Source: Hydrogenophaga sp. (GTDB lineage: Bacteria > Pseudomonadota > Gammaproteobacteria > Burkholderiales > Burkholderiaceae_C). From it: a stretch of DNA of 63,130 bases. The stretch is taken from the NCBI GenBank assembly GCA_016790705.1, contig JAEUOT010000048.1:1-63130 (forward strand), given 5' to 3'. Shown one piece after another: positions 25,487 to 34,384 of this stretch. The notes under the pieces were generated by a model. The model saw only the letters and a list, made by a program, of their open reading frames with translations, did no database searches and was not told the origin of the DNA. The first letter of the stretch is position 1; each line of letters opens with the position of its first letter. A program made the translations under genes and the position numbers.

Positions 25487-25957
25487 ATGAAGCACACATT
25501 CTTCAAACAGATGCTGTTGGCCGCGAGCCTGAGCGTGGCCCTTGTTTCCAGCCCGGCGCGGGCGCAGAGCGAGGCTTCGCTGGTGTTGTCGGCCTTGCCG
25601 GTGGCGTCGGTGGTGGGCGCGGGCTCGGCGGTGGCGGGCAGCGCGGCGACCGGCGCGGCGGCGGTGAGCGCGGTGCCGGCGGCGCTGGCGGTCAGTGGCG
25701 CGGTGCTGGTGGTGAAGACGGTCGAGGTGTCGGCGCGCGGCACGGTGATCGTGCTGGAGCGGGCGTCCGACGGCGCGCGGGCCAGTGTGGAGCTGACCGG
25801 GCGCGCAGCCTCCGGCCTGGTGACCGGTGTCGGCACGGCGGTGGCCGTGAGCGTGATCGGCGCGGGCGTGGTGTTGTCCGCGGCCGGCGAGGTGCTGTGC
25901 TTCATCCCGAACGAACTGGGGCGCGCGCTGTTGCACAACGAACGCCTGACCGACTGA
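25487..25957 (+). CDS. Secreted Ala/Val-rich hypothetical protein
   Basis: 156 residues. A Sec signal peptide (cleavage after ARA near residue 26) is followed by a very Ala/Val/Gly-rich, largely apolar body with alternating patterns (VVGAGSAVAGSAATGAAAV) and a C-terminal CFIPNELGRALLHNERLTD. No family is recognised. It begins one base after the previous stop with GGAGCA upstream and is nine bases from the DUF2145 gene, so it is part of the same operon. Confidence 0.7.
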   Translation: MKHTFFKQMLLAASLSVALVSSPARAQSEASLVLSALPVASVVGAGSAVAGSAATGAAAVSAVPAALAVSGAVLVVKTVEVSARGTVIVLERASDGARASVELTGRAASGLVTGVGTAVAVSVIGAGVVLSAAGEVLCFIPNELGRALLHNERLTD

Positions 25958-25966
25958 GGGCCGATC

Positions 25967-26776
25967 ATGAACAAGATGCTGAATGGCGTTCCTCATGCGC
26001 TGGCCATCGCTGTGCTGCTGCTCGGTGCCACCGCGGCTCACGCCGGCCGCTCCTGTGAGCAGCGCCCGCTGACGCCGCAGACGCTGACCCAGGGCCTGGC
26101 GCTGGCGCAGCGCACGGCGCAGGCGCTGGACGCCGAGTTCGCGCGCAGCGGCGCGCGGGTGGTGGTGCTGGGTCGGGCGGGGCAGGACCTGTCGAAGTAC
26201 CGGCTGCGCTACTCGCACCTGGGCTGGGCCTACAAGACGGCCGAAGGTCCGTGGCGCGTGCTGCACAAGCTCAACCAGTGCGGCACGGCGACCGGCTCGA
26301 TCTACCGCCAGGGCCTGGGCGATTTCTTCCTCGACGACCTCTGGCGCCATGAGGCGGTGTGGTCGGTGCCGGCGCCGCAGTTGCAGGCACCGCTGTATGC
26401 GCTTCTGAACGACCGGGGCCGCAGCCTGCGCCTGCACGAGCGCGACTACAACATGGTGGCCTATGCGTGGGGCACGCGCTACCAGCAGTCCAACCAGTGG
26501 GCCATCGAAACCATGGCCATGGCGGCCGAGCCCGGCGTCACGACCCGGTCCCAGGCGCAGGCATGGCTGGGCTTCAAGGGCTACCAGCCAAGCACGCTGC
26601 GCCTGGGGCCGCTGACCCGGCTGGGTGCGAGCACCACCTCGGCCCATATCCGTTTCGACGACCACCCGAACGAGAAACGCTTCTCCGACCGGATCGAAAC
26701 GGTCACGGTCGACTCCGTGCTCGACTGGCTCACACGCACCGGCCTGGGGTCGGCGCCGCAGTCGCTGGCCCTTTGA
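25967..26776 (+). CDS. DUF2145 domain protein, secreted
   Basis: 269 residues with a signal peptide ending AAHAG near residue 27. The mature protein contains SKYRLRYSHLGWAYKTAEGP, LNQCGTATGSIYRQGLGDFF, LHERDYNMVAYAWGTRYQQS and a late SAHIRFDDHPNEKRFSDRIE, typical of DUF2145. The SHLGW and NQCG elements make a papain-like (NlpC/P60-like YiiX) hydrolase relation possible, but I cannot confirm a catalytic set. Likely periplasmic. Cotranscribed with the preceding gene. Confidence 0.8.
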   Translation: MNKMLNGVPHALAIAVLLLGATAAHAGRSCEQRPLTPQTLTQGLALAQRTAQALDAEFARSGARVVVLGRAGQDLSKYRLRYSHLGWAYKTAEGPWRVLHKLNQCGTATGSIYRQGLGDFFLDDLWRHEAVWSVPAPQLQAPLYALLNDRGRSLRLHERDYNMVAYAWGTRYQQSNQWAIETMAMAAEPGVTTRSQAQAWLGFKGYQPSTLRLGPLTRLGASTTSAHIRFDDHPNEKRFSDRIETVTVDSVLDWLTRTGLGSAPQSLAL

Positions 26777-26822
26777 GCCCGGTCACAATCCTCCCGTTGC
26801 ATGAAAGTCAGAGGGAAATGAA

Positions 26823-27926
26823 ATGAGCAAATCCCTGCGCCTCTCCGAAAAATGGTTCCACCGCGGCCTGTGGCTGGTGGCTTTCCTGTTCGCCTGGTTC
26901 CTGACCGGCCTGGGCAGCACCATCGTCGGCGACCTGCCCAAGGTCGAACAGACCCGCTCGCTGGACGATTTCATGGATCCGCAGCGAACGCCGGCGCTCA
27001 AGGCGGCGATCAAGACCGCCGAGCAGGTTTCCGAGGAGGCCCAGGCGGCACTGGAGCAGGCGCAGCTCAAGTTGCAGACAGCGCGCGCCGACAACCGGGC
27101 CGCCCGCGAAACCTTCGACAACTGGCTGGCGACGCGCCGCGCGACCGAGCGTTCCGAACAGGACGAGGAGGTGCTCAAGCGCACGCGTGAACTCGACGGA
27201 CTGCGCAAGGCCGAGCGCGAAGCGTTCGCGGCGGTCGAGAAGCAGCAGCAGGTGGCGCTGGACGCCCGTCAGTCGCAGCAGCGCGCGCAGGCTGAGCTGG
27301 GTGCGCTGCGCGAGGCCGCCAGCGACGCGTTCGAGAAAGCCCGCCGGGCCCAGGAGCTCCGGGTGTTCGGGTACCGGCTGGCGCTGACCTTGCCGCTGCT
27401 GGTGGTGGCCGGGTACCTGTTCAGGAAGCACCGCCAGGGCGCGTCCTGGCCGTTCGTCTGGGGCTTCATCTTCTTCGCGCTGTTCGCGTTCTTTGTCGAG
27501 CTGGTGCCCTATCTGCCCAGTTACGGCGGCTATGTGCGCTACATCGTGGGCATCGTGCTGACGGTGATCGGCGGACGCTATGCGATCGGTGCGCTGCAGC
27601 GCTATCTGGAGAAGCAGAAGGCGGTCGAGGCCTTGCCGGACACGCAGCGGCGCAAGGAGATGGATTACGACCTGGCGCAGACGCGGCTGGGCAAGAACGT
27701 GTGCCCGGGCTGCGAACGCACGGTCGATCTCAAGGACGGCAAGACCGATTTCTGCCCGCACTGTGGCCTGTGTCTGTTCGATCGCTGCGGTCACTGCAGC
27801 ACCCGCAAGAGCGCGTTTGCGCGGTACTGTTTTTCCTGCGGCGCGACCGCCAGCGGCCCGTCGGTCGCGAACCCGGCGCCCGGGGCGGTCACCGCCCCGG
27901 CTCCCGACGCGCAGGGGGCGGTCTGA
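26823..27926 (+). CDS. Membrane coiled-coil protein with C-terminal double zinc ribbon
   Basis: 367 residues. A membrane helix at about 13-36 is followed by a coiled coil of about 110 residues rich in Ala, Glu, Gln and Arg (58-175), three or four further membrane helices (185-270), and a cytoplasmic C-terminal zinc-ribbon pair (about 294-340) built from CPGC, CPHCG, CGHC and CFSCG knuckles. Such proteins are sometimes labelled serine endopeptidase in Burkholderiales without visible support; no protease motif is seen here. The stop overlaps the ATG of the ketosynthase-like gene (ATGTGG within TGATG), so it may lead the biosynthetic cassette transcript. Confidence 0.7.
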   Translation: MSKSLRLSEKWFHRGLWLVAFLFAWFLTGLGSTIVGDLPKVEQTRSLDDFMDPQRTPALKAAIKTAEQVSEEAQAALEQAQLKLQTARADNRAARETFDNWLATRRATERSEQDEEVLKRTRELDGLRKAEREAFAAVEKQQQVALDARQSQQRAQAELGALREAASDAFEKARRAQELRVFGYRLALTLPLLVVAGYLFRKHRQGASWPFVWGFIFFALFAFFVELVPYLPSYGGYVRYIVGIVLTVIGGRYAIGALQRYLEKQKAVEALPDTQRRKEMDYDLAQTRLGKNVCPGCERTVDLKDGKTDFCPHCGLCLFDRCGHCSTRKSAFARYCFSCGATASGPSVANPAPGAVTAPAPDAQGAV

Positions 27927-28966
27927 TGTGGTCCGAACCTGTGGCGAGAGGGGCCACACCGCGTGCCGCGCCGGCCGCGCGCGCGGTCTGCCTGCTGGGA
28001 ACCGGTCATGCCGTGCCGTCCGGGGTGCTCAAGAGCGAGGCGGTGGATCACCGGCTGGGCCTGGCGCCGGGCGCCATCGAGCGGCTGTCCGGTGTGCGTC
28101 AGCGACCGGTGGCGTCCCGCACCGACACCGCGGCGCGGCTGGGTGCCCAGGCGGCGCGGTGTGCGCTGGAGGCCGCCGGTCTGGGCCTGGGTGACATCGA
28201 CTGCCTGGTCGCGGCCAGCGGCACCATGGACCAGGGCATGCCCAGCAATGCCGCGCTGATCCACCGTGAGCTGGGCTTGCGGGGCGTGCCGGGGTTCGAT
28301 GTCAACGCGAGCTGCCTGGGGTTCATCGCCGCGCTGGACACGCTGTCGTGGGCGGTGCAGGCCGGGCGGTACCGGCGGGTGCTGGTGGTGGCCGCCGACA
28401 TCGCCTCCTGCGGGCTGGACTGGAACCACCTGGAGGCCAGCGCAATCTTTGGCGACGGCGCGGCGGCGGCGGTGCTCGCGCCTTCGGGCGACGGCGTGGG
28501 CGGGCGCATTCTCGCGGCCGATCTGCTCACGATCTCCGAAGGGGCGCACCTGTGCCAGATCCCTGCCGGCGGATCGCGCCATCACCCCACGCGCATCGAC
28601 GGCGCGTTCGAGCCGCTGGCGCTGTTCCACATGGACGGCCCGCGGGTGTTCAAGCTGGCCACGCGCTACCTGCCCGACTTCCTGGACCGGTTGCTGGGCT
28701 CGGCCGGCGTGACGCTGCGGGACATCGACTGGGTGGTGCCGCACCAGGCCAGCCGGCTGGCCATGACGCACCTCAGCCGGCGTCTGGGGATGGGCGGTGA
28801 GCGTGTGGTCGACATCTTTTCGGACCACGGCAACCAGATCGCGGCGTCGCTGCCCACGGCGCTGGACACGGCGGTGCGCGACGGCCGCATCCGCCGCGGG
28901 CACCGCTTGTTGTTGCTGGGCACCGGCGCGGGGCTATCGCTCGGTGGCGTGGTGATGGAGTTCTGA
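27926..28966 (+). CDS. KAS III-like condensing enzyme (FabH/OleA-type thiolase fold)
   Basis: 346 residues. The beta-ketoacyl-ACP synthase III catalytic triad is intact: Cys130 in VNASCLGF, His273 in VPHQAS and Asn303 in DHGNQIAAS, with the glycine-rich GTGAGLSLGGVVMEF end. Such enzymes condense an acyl thioester with malonyl-ACP, or join two acyl-CoAs as OleA does. It is first in a run of seven genes joined by overlaps of 1-14 bases. The genome is expected to have a housekeeping FabH elsewhere near fabD, so this one is probably specialised. No acyl-carrier-protein gene is present in the cassette. Confidence 0.88.
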   Translation: MWSEPVARGATPRAAPAARAVCLLGTGHAVPSGVLKSEAVDHRLGLAPGAIERLSGVRQRPVASRTDTAARLGAQAARCALEAAGLGLGDIDCLVAASGTMDQGMPSNAALIHRELGLRGVPGFDVNASCLGFIAALDTLSWAVQAGRYRRVLVVAADIASCGLDWNHLEASAIFGDGAAAAVLAPSGDGVGGRILAADLLTISEGAHLCQIPAGGSRHHPTRIDGAFEPLALFHMDGPRVFKLATRYLPDFLDRLLGSAGVTLRDIDWVVPHQASRLAMTHLSRRLGMGGERVVDIFSDHGNQIAASLPTALDTAVRDGRIRRGHRLLLLGTGAGLSLGGVVMEF

Positions 28967-29973
28967 TGCGAATGAAGGTGGTGGTGACCGGCGGCACCGG
29001 TTTTCTGGGGCGCCATGTGGTGTGGCGGCTGGCGGCCGAGGGGGTGAACGTGGTGTTCACCGGGCGCAATCCGCAGGCGGCCCAGCAGGTCTGGGACGGC
29101 GCGGCGGCGAACGTGTCCTGGGTGCCGCTGGAACACGGCACGCCGACGTCGGCCGATACGCTGGCCGAGATCGCCTGCGGCGCCGATGCGGTGGTGCATT
29201 GCGCGGCCCTGTCCTCGCCGTGGGGGCGGCGGCGCGATTTCGAGCGCGCCAACCTCGACAGCACGGCGGAGGTGCTGGTGGCCTGCCAGCAGCAGCGCGT
29301 GCGACGGCTGGTCCATGTGTCCACGCCCAGCCTCTACTTCGGGTTCGCCGACCGGCGCGACCTGCGAGAGGACGCGCCGCTGCCGACGCCGGCCAACCAC
29401 TATGTGCGGACCAAGCGCGCGGCCGAGGAGCTGATCCGCGAGAACCCGCCGCCGGAGGTGGTGGTGCTGCGTCCGCGGGCCCTGTTCGGTCCCTGGGACC
29501 AGACGCTGGTGCCGCGCCTGCTGCGCGTGATGAAGAGCGGTCCGGTGCCGCTCATGCGGGGCGGGCAGGCGCTGGCCGACCTGACCTACATCGACAACGC
29601 CGTGCAGGCGGTCTGGCTGGCGCTGACGCAGCCGCTGGAGCGACCGTTCTCGGTCTACAACGTGACCAACGGCGAGCCGCGGCCGCTGGAGGAGCTGCTC
29701 GCGCTGATGGCCAGGGAGTTCCGCATCCCGTTGCGCACGCGAGCGGTGTCCTGGCCGCTGGTGTCGCTGGGCGCGCGCGCGATCGAGGCGGCCTACACGG
29801 TCGCGGGCGGCGGTCGCGAGCCGCCGATCACGCGCTACAGCGCCGGCGTGCTGGCCTTCGACCAGACGCTGGACATCGAGGCGCTGCGCACCGAGCTGGG
29901 CTACCGGCCGACGGTGGGTCTGGAGGAGGGCATCCGGCGCCACGCGCGCTGGTGGCGGGAGCAGCGCAGATGA
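28966..29973 (+). CDS. NAD(P)-dependent epimerase/3-beta-HSD-like reductase (SDR)
   Basis: 335 residues of the extended short-chain dehydrogenase family. The dinucleotide motif VTGGTGFLGRHVV is at residues 7-19, the active-site serine region at VHVSTPSLYF, and the catalytic Y146-x3-K150 in NHYVRTKRAAEELI. The DLTYIDNAVQAVWLAL segment is typical of NAD-dependent epimerases and 3-beta-hydroxysteroid dehydrogenases; OleD, which reduces the product of OleA, is in the same group. Pairing with a KAS III-like gene suggests reduction of a beta-keto product. The ATG overlaps the previous stop (TGATG). Confidence 0.85.
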   Translation: MRMKVVVTGGTGFLGRHVVWRLAAEGVNVVFTGRNPQAAQQVWDGAAANVSWVPLEHGTPTSADTLAEIACGADAVVHCAALSSPWGRRRDFERANLDSTAEVLVACQQQRVRRLVHVSTPSLYFGFADRRDLREDAPLPTPANHYVRTKRAAEELIRENPPPEVVVLRPRALFGPWDQTLVPRLLRVMKSGPVPLMRGGQALADLTYIDNAVQAVWLALTQPLERPFSVYNVTNGEPRPLEELLALMAREFRIPLRTRAVSWPLVSLGARAIEAAYTVAGGGREPPITRYSAGVLAFDQTLDIEALRTELGYRPTVGLEEGIRRHARWWREQRR

Positions 29974-30818
29974 GCGGCGTGCGGCTGCATCTGCTGCGGG
30001 TCGGGGCCTGTCGCCACCTGGCGTGCATGGCGGCGCGGGGGGACGCCTGGTCGGTGATCGACTTTCCGGCGCTGTGCGGGCTGATCCACCATCCGTCGCG
30101 GGGATGGCTGCTCTACGACACGGGCTACGCGTCGCATTTCATGGACGCGACGGCGTCGTGGCCGGAGCGGCTGTACCGCACCGTGCTGCCGGTGCACCTG
30201 CCGCCGTCCGAGGTGCTGGCGACGCAGCTCGCCGCGCTCGGGCTGTCGGCGTCCGATGTGTCGCATCTCGTGCTCTCGCATTTCCATGGCGACCATGTCG
30301 CCGGGCTGAAGGATTTTCCGGCGGCGGCGCTGTACGCCCTCGGCGCCGACGTCGAGCAGATTCAGGGCATGGCGGGGCATCGCTGGCGGGCCGCCGCCGC
30401 CGGCATGCTGCCGGGGCTGTTGCCGGCCGACTTCGGCCAGCGCCTGACCCGGGTGGACACGCTGTCGCGGCGTGCGTTGCCGGGCTGGATGGCGCCGCTG
30501 GCGGAGGGCTTCGACCTGTTCGGCGATGGCAGTGTGCTGGGGGTGCCGCTGCCCGGCCACAGCGCGGGACAACTGGGCCTGTTCCTGCCGGATGTGGACG
30601 GGCGGCCGGTGCTGCTGGCGGGCGATGCCTGCTGGTCGCTGCCGGCGCTGCGTGAAGGCCGATTGCCGGCCTGGCCCACGCTGGCGGTCACGCACGACCG
30701 GCGCCGTTACCGGGAGACCTTCGAGGGCCTGCGGCGGCTGGTGAACCGTGAGCCGGCGCTGAGCCTGCTGCCCTCGCACTGCACCCCGGCCTGGGAGGCG
30801 TACCGCGATGGGCGCTGA
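29970..30818 (+). CDS. MBL-fold metallo-hydrolase
   Basis: 282 residues with the metallo-beta-lactamase signature HFHGDH (His104, His106, Asp108, His109), a further GHSAGQLGLFL histidine, the bridging-type Asp in LLAGDACWSL, and a C-terminal LLPSHCTPAW histidine. This is the full dinuclear zinc set of lactonase-like and thioesterase-like members. In the cassette it could hydrolyse a thioester or lactone. The start overlaps the reductase stop in ATGA, showing coupled translation. Confidence 0.88.
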   Translation: MSGVRLHLLRVGACRHLACMAARGDAWSVIDFPALCGLIHHPSRGWLLYDTGYASHFMDATASWPERLYRTVLPVHLPPSEVLATQLAALGLSASDVSHLVLSHFHGDHVAGLKDFPAAALYALGADVEQIQGMAGHRWRAAAAGMLPGLLPADFGQRLTRVDTLSRRALPGWMAPLAEGFDLFGDGSVLGVPLPGHSAGQLGLFLPDVDGRPVLLAGDACWSLPALREGRLPAWPTLAVTHDRRRYRETFEGLRRLVNREPALSLLPSHCTPAWEAYRDGR

Positions 30819-32145
30819 AGCCTTGGCGATCGCGGCGCACTTTGCGCGCACCCGCTGGGGTTCCGCGCCAGGCAGCCGGGACGCCCTGGAGGCCCACCAG
30901 AGACGCGCGTTGCGGCGCTTCCTGCGCGAGGTGTTGCCGCGCGCGCCGATGTACCGTGATCGCCGGGTCCGTGACCTGACCGACCTGCCCGTGATGGACA
31001 AGTCGGCGCTGATGGGCGAGTTCGATGCGCGCAACACGCGCGGCATCCGGCTGGAGGACGCGATGGCGCTGGCGCTGCGGGCCGAGGCGTCGCGCGACTT
31101 CACGCCCACGATCAGCGACGTCACCGTCGGACTCTCCAGCGGCACCTCGGGCAACCGCGGGGTGTTCCTGGTCAGTGCGGCCGAGCGGCGGCGCTGGGCC
31201 GGCATCCTGCTGGCGCGGGCCCTGCCGCCCGCCCTGACGCCGCGCCTGCTCACGCCCTGGGCGCCTCCAATCCGCGTCGCCTTCTTCCTGCGCGCCAACA
31301 GCAATCTGTACGAAACCCTGGGCAGCCGGCGCATCCGCTTTGCCTTCTTCGATCTGCTGGCGGGTGTGGAGGCGGCGCTGCCCGCGTTGCGTGCCCTGCG
31401 ACCGGACGTGCTCGTCGGAACGCCCCAACTGCTGCGGGCACTGGCGGCCGAGCAGCGGGCCGGTCGGCTGGACATCCGGCCTTCGCACATTCTGTCGGTC
31501 GCCGAGGTGCTGGAGGCGCAGGATGCCGCGGCAGTGGAACAGGCCTTCGGGGTGCGCCCGCACCAGTTGTACCAGGCGACCGAGGGTTTCCTGGGCTACA
31601 CCTGCGCCCACGGAGGGCTGCACCTGAACGAGCGTTTCGTGCACATCGAGCCGCAGTGGCTGGATGAAGCGCGCACGCGCTTCCAGCCGGTCGTCACGGA
31701 CTTCACCCGCGAGACGCAACTGATCGTGCGCTACCGGCTCAACGATGTGCTGCGCCTGGCCGATGCACCCTGTGCGTGCGGCAGTCCGGAGCGCACGCTG
31801 GCCGCGATCGAGGGGCGCTGTGACGAGGTGCTCTGGCTGCCCGCGCGCGACAGCGCCCGGGCGGTGCCGGTGTTTCCGGACGCGGTGCGGCGCTGCATGG
31901 CCCTGGCCGGGCCGGCGGTCCGGGAGTTCGAGGTGGTGCAGCAAGGCATGCGCTGGCACGTGAGGCTGGCCGCGAGTCCGGGTGCGCAGGTCCTGGTCGT
32001 CAGGGCCATGGCCGAGCTGTGGGCACGGCTGGGCGTTCGTCCGCCCGAGCTGGTGTTCGGCGACTGGCAGGCGCAGGACCTGCACCTCAAGCGCCGACGG
32101 GTGAGGCTGGCGCAACTGCCGCAGGGGTTGTCATGCACGTTCTGA
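30808..32145 (+). CDS. Adenylate-forming enzyme, F390-synthetase-related
   Basis: 445 residues. The P-loop of AMP-forming enzymes is recognisable as GLSSGTSGNRG (109-118), with TPWAPPIRVAFFLR, LVGTPQLLRALAAEQ and the acceptor-loop region YQATEGFLGYTCAHGGLHLN, followed by IVRYRLNDVLRLADAPCACG. This pattern belongs to the clade related to coenzyme F390 synthetase and phenylacetate-CoA ligase, known as a putative adenylate-forming family (I recall TIGR02304). It activates a carboxylate as an acyl-adenylate; substrate unknown. It overlaps the MBL gene by 11 bases and the ATP-grasp gene by 13. Confidence 0.85.
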   Translation: MGAEALAIAAHFARTRWGSAPGSRDALEAHQRRALRRFLREVLPRAPMYRDRRVRDLTDLPVMDKSALMGEFDARNTRGIRLEDAMALALRAEASRDFTPTISDVTVGLSSGTSGNRGVFLVSAAERRRWAGILLARALPPALTPRLLTPWAPPIRVAFFLRANSNLYETLGSRRIRFAFFDLLAGVEAALPALRALRPDVLVGTPQLLRALAAEQRAGRLDIRPSHILSVAEVLEAQDAAAVEQAFGVRPHQLYQATEGFLGYTCAHGGLHLNERFVHIEPQWLDEARTRFQPVVTDFTRETQLIVRYRLNDVLRLADAPCACGSPERTLAAIEGRCDEVLWLPARDSARAVPVFPDAVRRCMALAGPAVREFEVVQQGMRWHVRLAASPGAQVLVVRAMAELWARLGVRPPELVFGDWQAQDLHLKRRRVRLAQLPQGLSCTF

Positions 32146-33278
32146 TTCTGGGTGCGCGCGCACCGGCCTGTCTGGAGTGGGCGAGGGTGTTCGATGCGGC
32201 CGGCTGGCGCGTCACGGTGGCCGACTCGCTGGCCTGGCCGCTGGCGCGTGCCAGCCGCGCGGCGCACGCCTTCCTGCGACTGCCGGAGCCGCGGCGTTCG
32301 CCCGCGCGCTGGATCGACGCGATCGCTGCGGCGGTGCGTCGCGAACACATCGACCTGGTGCTGCCCACCTGCGAGGAGGCGTTCTATCTCTCCTACGGCA
32401 AGGACCGCATTCCCTGCCGTGTGGCGACCAGCGACTTCGATCTGATGCACCGGCTGCACCACAAGGGATGGTTCGCCGACATGACCCGCGACTGGCCGGT
32501 GCAGGCGCCGCCGACGCGGCTGCTGCAATCGCCGGATGCGCTGACGCCGCTGCACGACAGCGCCCGTGACTGGGTGTTCAAGCCGGCCTACTCGCGGTTC
32601 GCGACGCAGACCCTGATCCGGCCCGAACCGCATCGCCTGGCCGAGGTGCGGCCGACCCCCGACCAGCCCTGGGTCGCCCAGCGCTTCGTGGCGGGGCGGG
32701 AGCACTGCAGCTACAGCCTGCTGGTCGACGGGCGCGTGACCGCGCACGCCTGCTATCACCCGCGCTACCGGGTCGGGGGAGGCTCCGGCATCTGGTTCGA
32801 GCCGACCGACCCGGCGCCGGTGCGTGCGCTGGTCGAGCGCCTGGGGCGTGACACCGGGTACACCGGGCAGGTCGCGTTCGATGTGATCGAGGACGATGAC
32901 GGACGCTGCCATGTGCTGGAGTGCAACCCGCGCGCGACCAGCGGCGTGCACCTGCTGGGCGCGCGGCCGGACGCGCTGGTGGCGGCGCTGCTGGGTGAGG
33001 GAGACGGGGTCCTGGCCAGCGATGGCGCGCCCCGTTCGGTGGCGCTGGCCATGCTGTTGTTTGCGGCGCCGCGCCACGGTTTCACGCGCCGCTTCTGGCG
33101 CGACTACGGGGTCGCCGCCGATGTGGTGACGCGACCCGGCGACCGGGCGCCGCTGCCGGCGCAGTGGCTGGGCCTGGTCGAGGTCGCCGGGCGGGCGCTG
33201 ACGCGCCGGGTCGGACTGCTGCCGGCGGCGACCGCGGACATCGAGTGGGACGGCCATCCGATGGAGTCGATGGCGTGA
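32133..33278 (+). CDS. ATP-grasp ligase-like protein
   Basis: 381 residues. An N-terminal Rossmann-like preATP-grasp domain (MHVLILGARAPACLEWARVF) is followed by the ATP-grasp: WVFKPAYSR (148-155) as the lysine strand, VAQRFVAGREHCSYSLLVDG, and the metal-binding HVLECNPRATSG with the E-x-N-P-R core at 263-267. ATP-grasp enzymes join a carboxylate to an amine or thiol through an acyl-phosphate. With an adenylating enzyme next door, this may add an amino acid or other amine to the product. Start overlaps the preceding stop. Confidence 0.85.
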   Translation: MHVLILGARAPACLEWARVFDAAGWRVTVADSLAWPLARASRAAHAFLRLPEPRRSPARWIDAIAAAVRREHIDLVLPTCEEAFYLSYGKDRIPCRVATSDFDLMHRLHHKGWFADMTRDWPVQAPPTRLLQSPDALTPLHDSARDWVFKPAYSRFATQTLIRPEPHRLAEVRPTPDQPWVAQRFVAGREHCSYSLLVDGRVTAHACYHPRYRVGGGSGIWFEPTDPAPVRALVERLGRDTGYTGQVAFDVIEDDDGRCHVLECNPRATSGVHLLGARPDALVAALLGEGDGVLASDGAPRSVALAMLLFAAPRHGFTRRFWRDYGVAADVVTRPGDRAPLPAQWLGLVEVAGRALTRRVGLLPAATADIEWDGHPMESMA

Positions 33279-34384
33279 GGTGGGCCGAGGCCGATCCGGT
33301 CGGCGATGGGGTCACGGCCTATGTCCGCGATGCGGCGCCCGACATCGCGAATGTGCGCACCCGCATGCGCGTGCTCGATACCGGGACCCGGCGCTGGCCG
33401 GTGAGCGTCAACGATGGCGACGATCCGCCCGGCAACGGCTACGTGGTCTCGCCGTGCACCGCCTACGCGCGGTATGCCGATGCAGAGATCGTTCGCCTGG
33501 GGCGTCCGGCGCTGACGTGGCCGTTGCGCGCGCTCGCCCGCGGACTCGGACTGTGGCTGGACCGGGCGGCGCTGGACCGGCTGGTCACGGTCAACAACTG
33601 GCTGCTCTCGACCAATGTCTACCCGGCCGGCTGGGATGGCAGCGACCTGCCGGCGATCACGCGCTTTCTGCTGGCCGAATACCCTGACCACGCGCTGGCC
33701 TGGCGATCGCTGAACCGGCAGGCCAACGGCGCGCTGATGGAGCGGCTGGCGTCCCTGGGCTATCTCGCGGTGCCGAGCCGGCAGGTGTATCTCTTCGACG
33801 GGCGCGACGGTCAGGACGCTGCGTTCCTGCGCCACCACAACACGCGGCTGGACGCCGCGCTGTGGCGCCACACGCCGTACCGCGTCGTCGACGGCCGCGC
33901 CCTGGACGCGGACGGGCTGCAGCGCGTGGTCGATCTGTACGGCCGGCTGTACCTGGACAAGTACTCGCGGCTGAACCCGCAGTACGGCGTGCGCTGGATG
34001 GCGTCGGGGGTTCGCGATGGCTGGCTCGACCTGCGGGCGCTGCAAGCCCCGGAGGGCAGGATCGACGGGGTGGTGGGCTGGTTCGGCAATGGCGACTGGC
34101 TGACCGCGCCGGTGGTGGGCTACGACACCGCGCTGCCGGCCTCGCTCGGGCTGTACCGGCTGATCACGCGGCTGTGCCTGCAGGAAACGGCGCAGCGCCG
34201 CTGCCGCCTGAACTTCAGTTCGGGCGCCGCCCACTTCAAGCGCCTGCGCGGCGGCGTGCCCGATATCGAATACACGATGGTGAAGGTGGATCACCTGCCC
34301 CCCGCGCGACAACGCGTCTGGCGCGTGCTGCGTGCGACGCTGGAGCGGGTGGCGGTGCCTCTGATGCAACGATGGAAGCTGTGA
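33275..34384 (+). CDS. GNAT/FemAB-like acyltransferase
   Basis: 369 residues from a GTG overlapping the ATP-grasp stop (GTGA). The C-terminal half carries a GNAT-like fold as judged from DLYGRLYLDKYSRLNPQYGV, GRIDGVVGWFGNGDWLTAPV, GYDTALPASLGLYRLITRLC and CRLNFSSGAAHFKRLRGGVP, similar to FemAB and peptidoglycan-bridge-type aminoacyltransferases. The N-terminal half is less clear. In FemAB enzymes the donor is aminoacyl-tRNA, but here the donor and acceptor are unknown. Coupled to both neighbours, hence part of the cassette. Family assignment is tentative. Confidence 0.65.
   Translation: MRWAEADPVGDGVTAYVRDAAPDIANVRTRMRVLDTGTRRWPVSVNDGDDPPGNGYVVSPCTAYARYADAEIVRLGRPALTWPLRALARGLGLWLDRAALDRLVTVNNWLLSTNVYPAGWDGSDLPAITRFLLAEYPDHALAWRSLNRQANGALMERLASLGYLAVPSRQVYLFDGRDGQDAAFLRHHNTRLDAALWRHTPYRVVDGRALDADGLQRVVDLYGRLYLDKYSRLNPQYGVRWMASGVRDGWLDLRALQAPEGRIDGVVGWFGNGDWLTAPVVGYDTALPASLGLYRLITRLCLQETAQRRCRLNFSSGAAHFKRLRGGVPDIEYTMVKVDHLPPARQRVWRVLRATLERVAVPLMQRWKL

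Noticed and set aside
27926-29973. Calling the KAS III and SDR pair oleA-oleD.
   Set aside because: OleB and a true OleC are absent and the KAS III lacks enough visible OleA-specific features; the likeness is kept only as a hypothesis.
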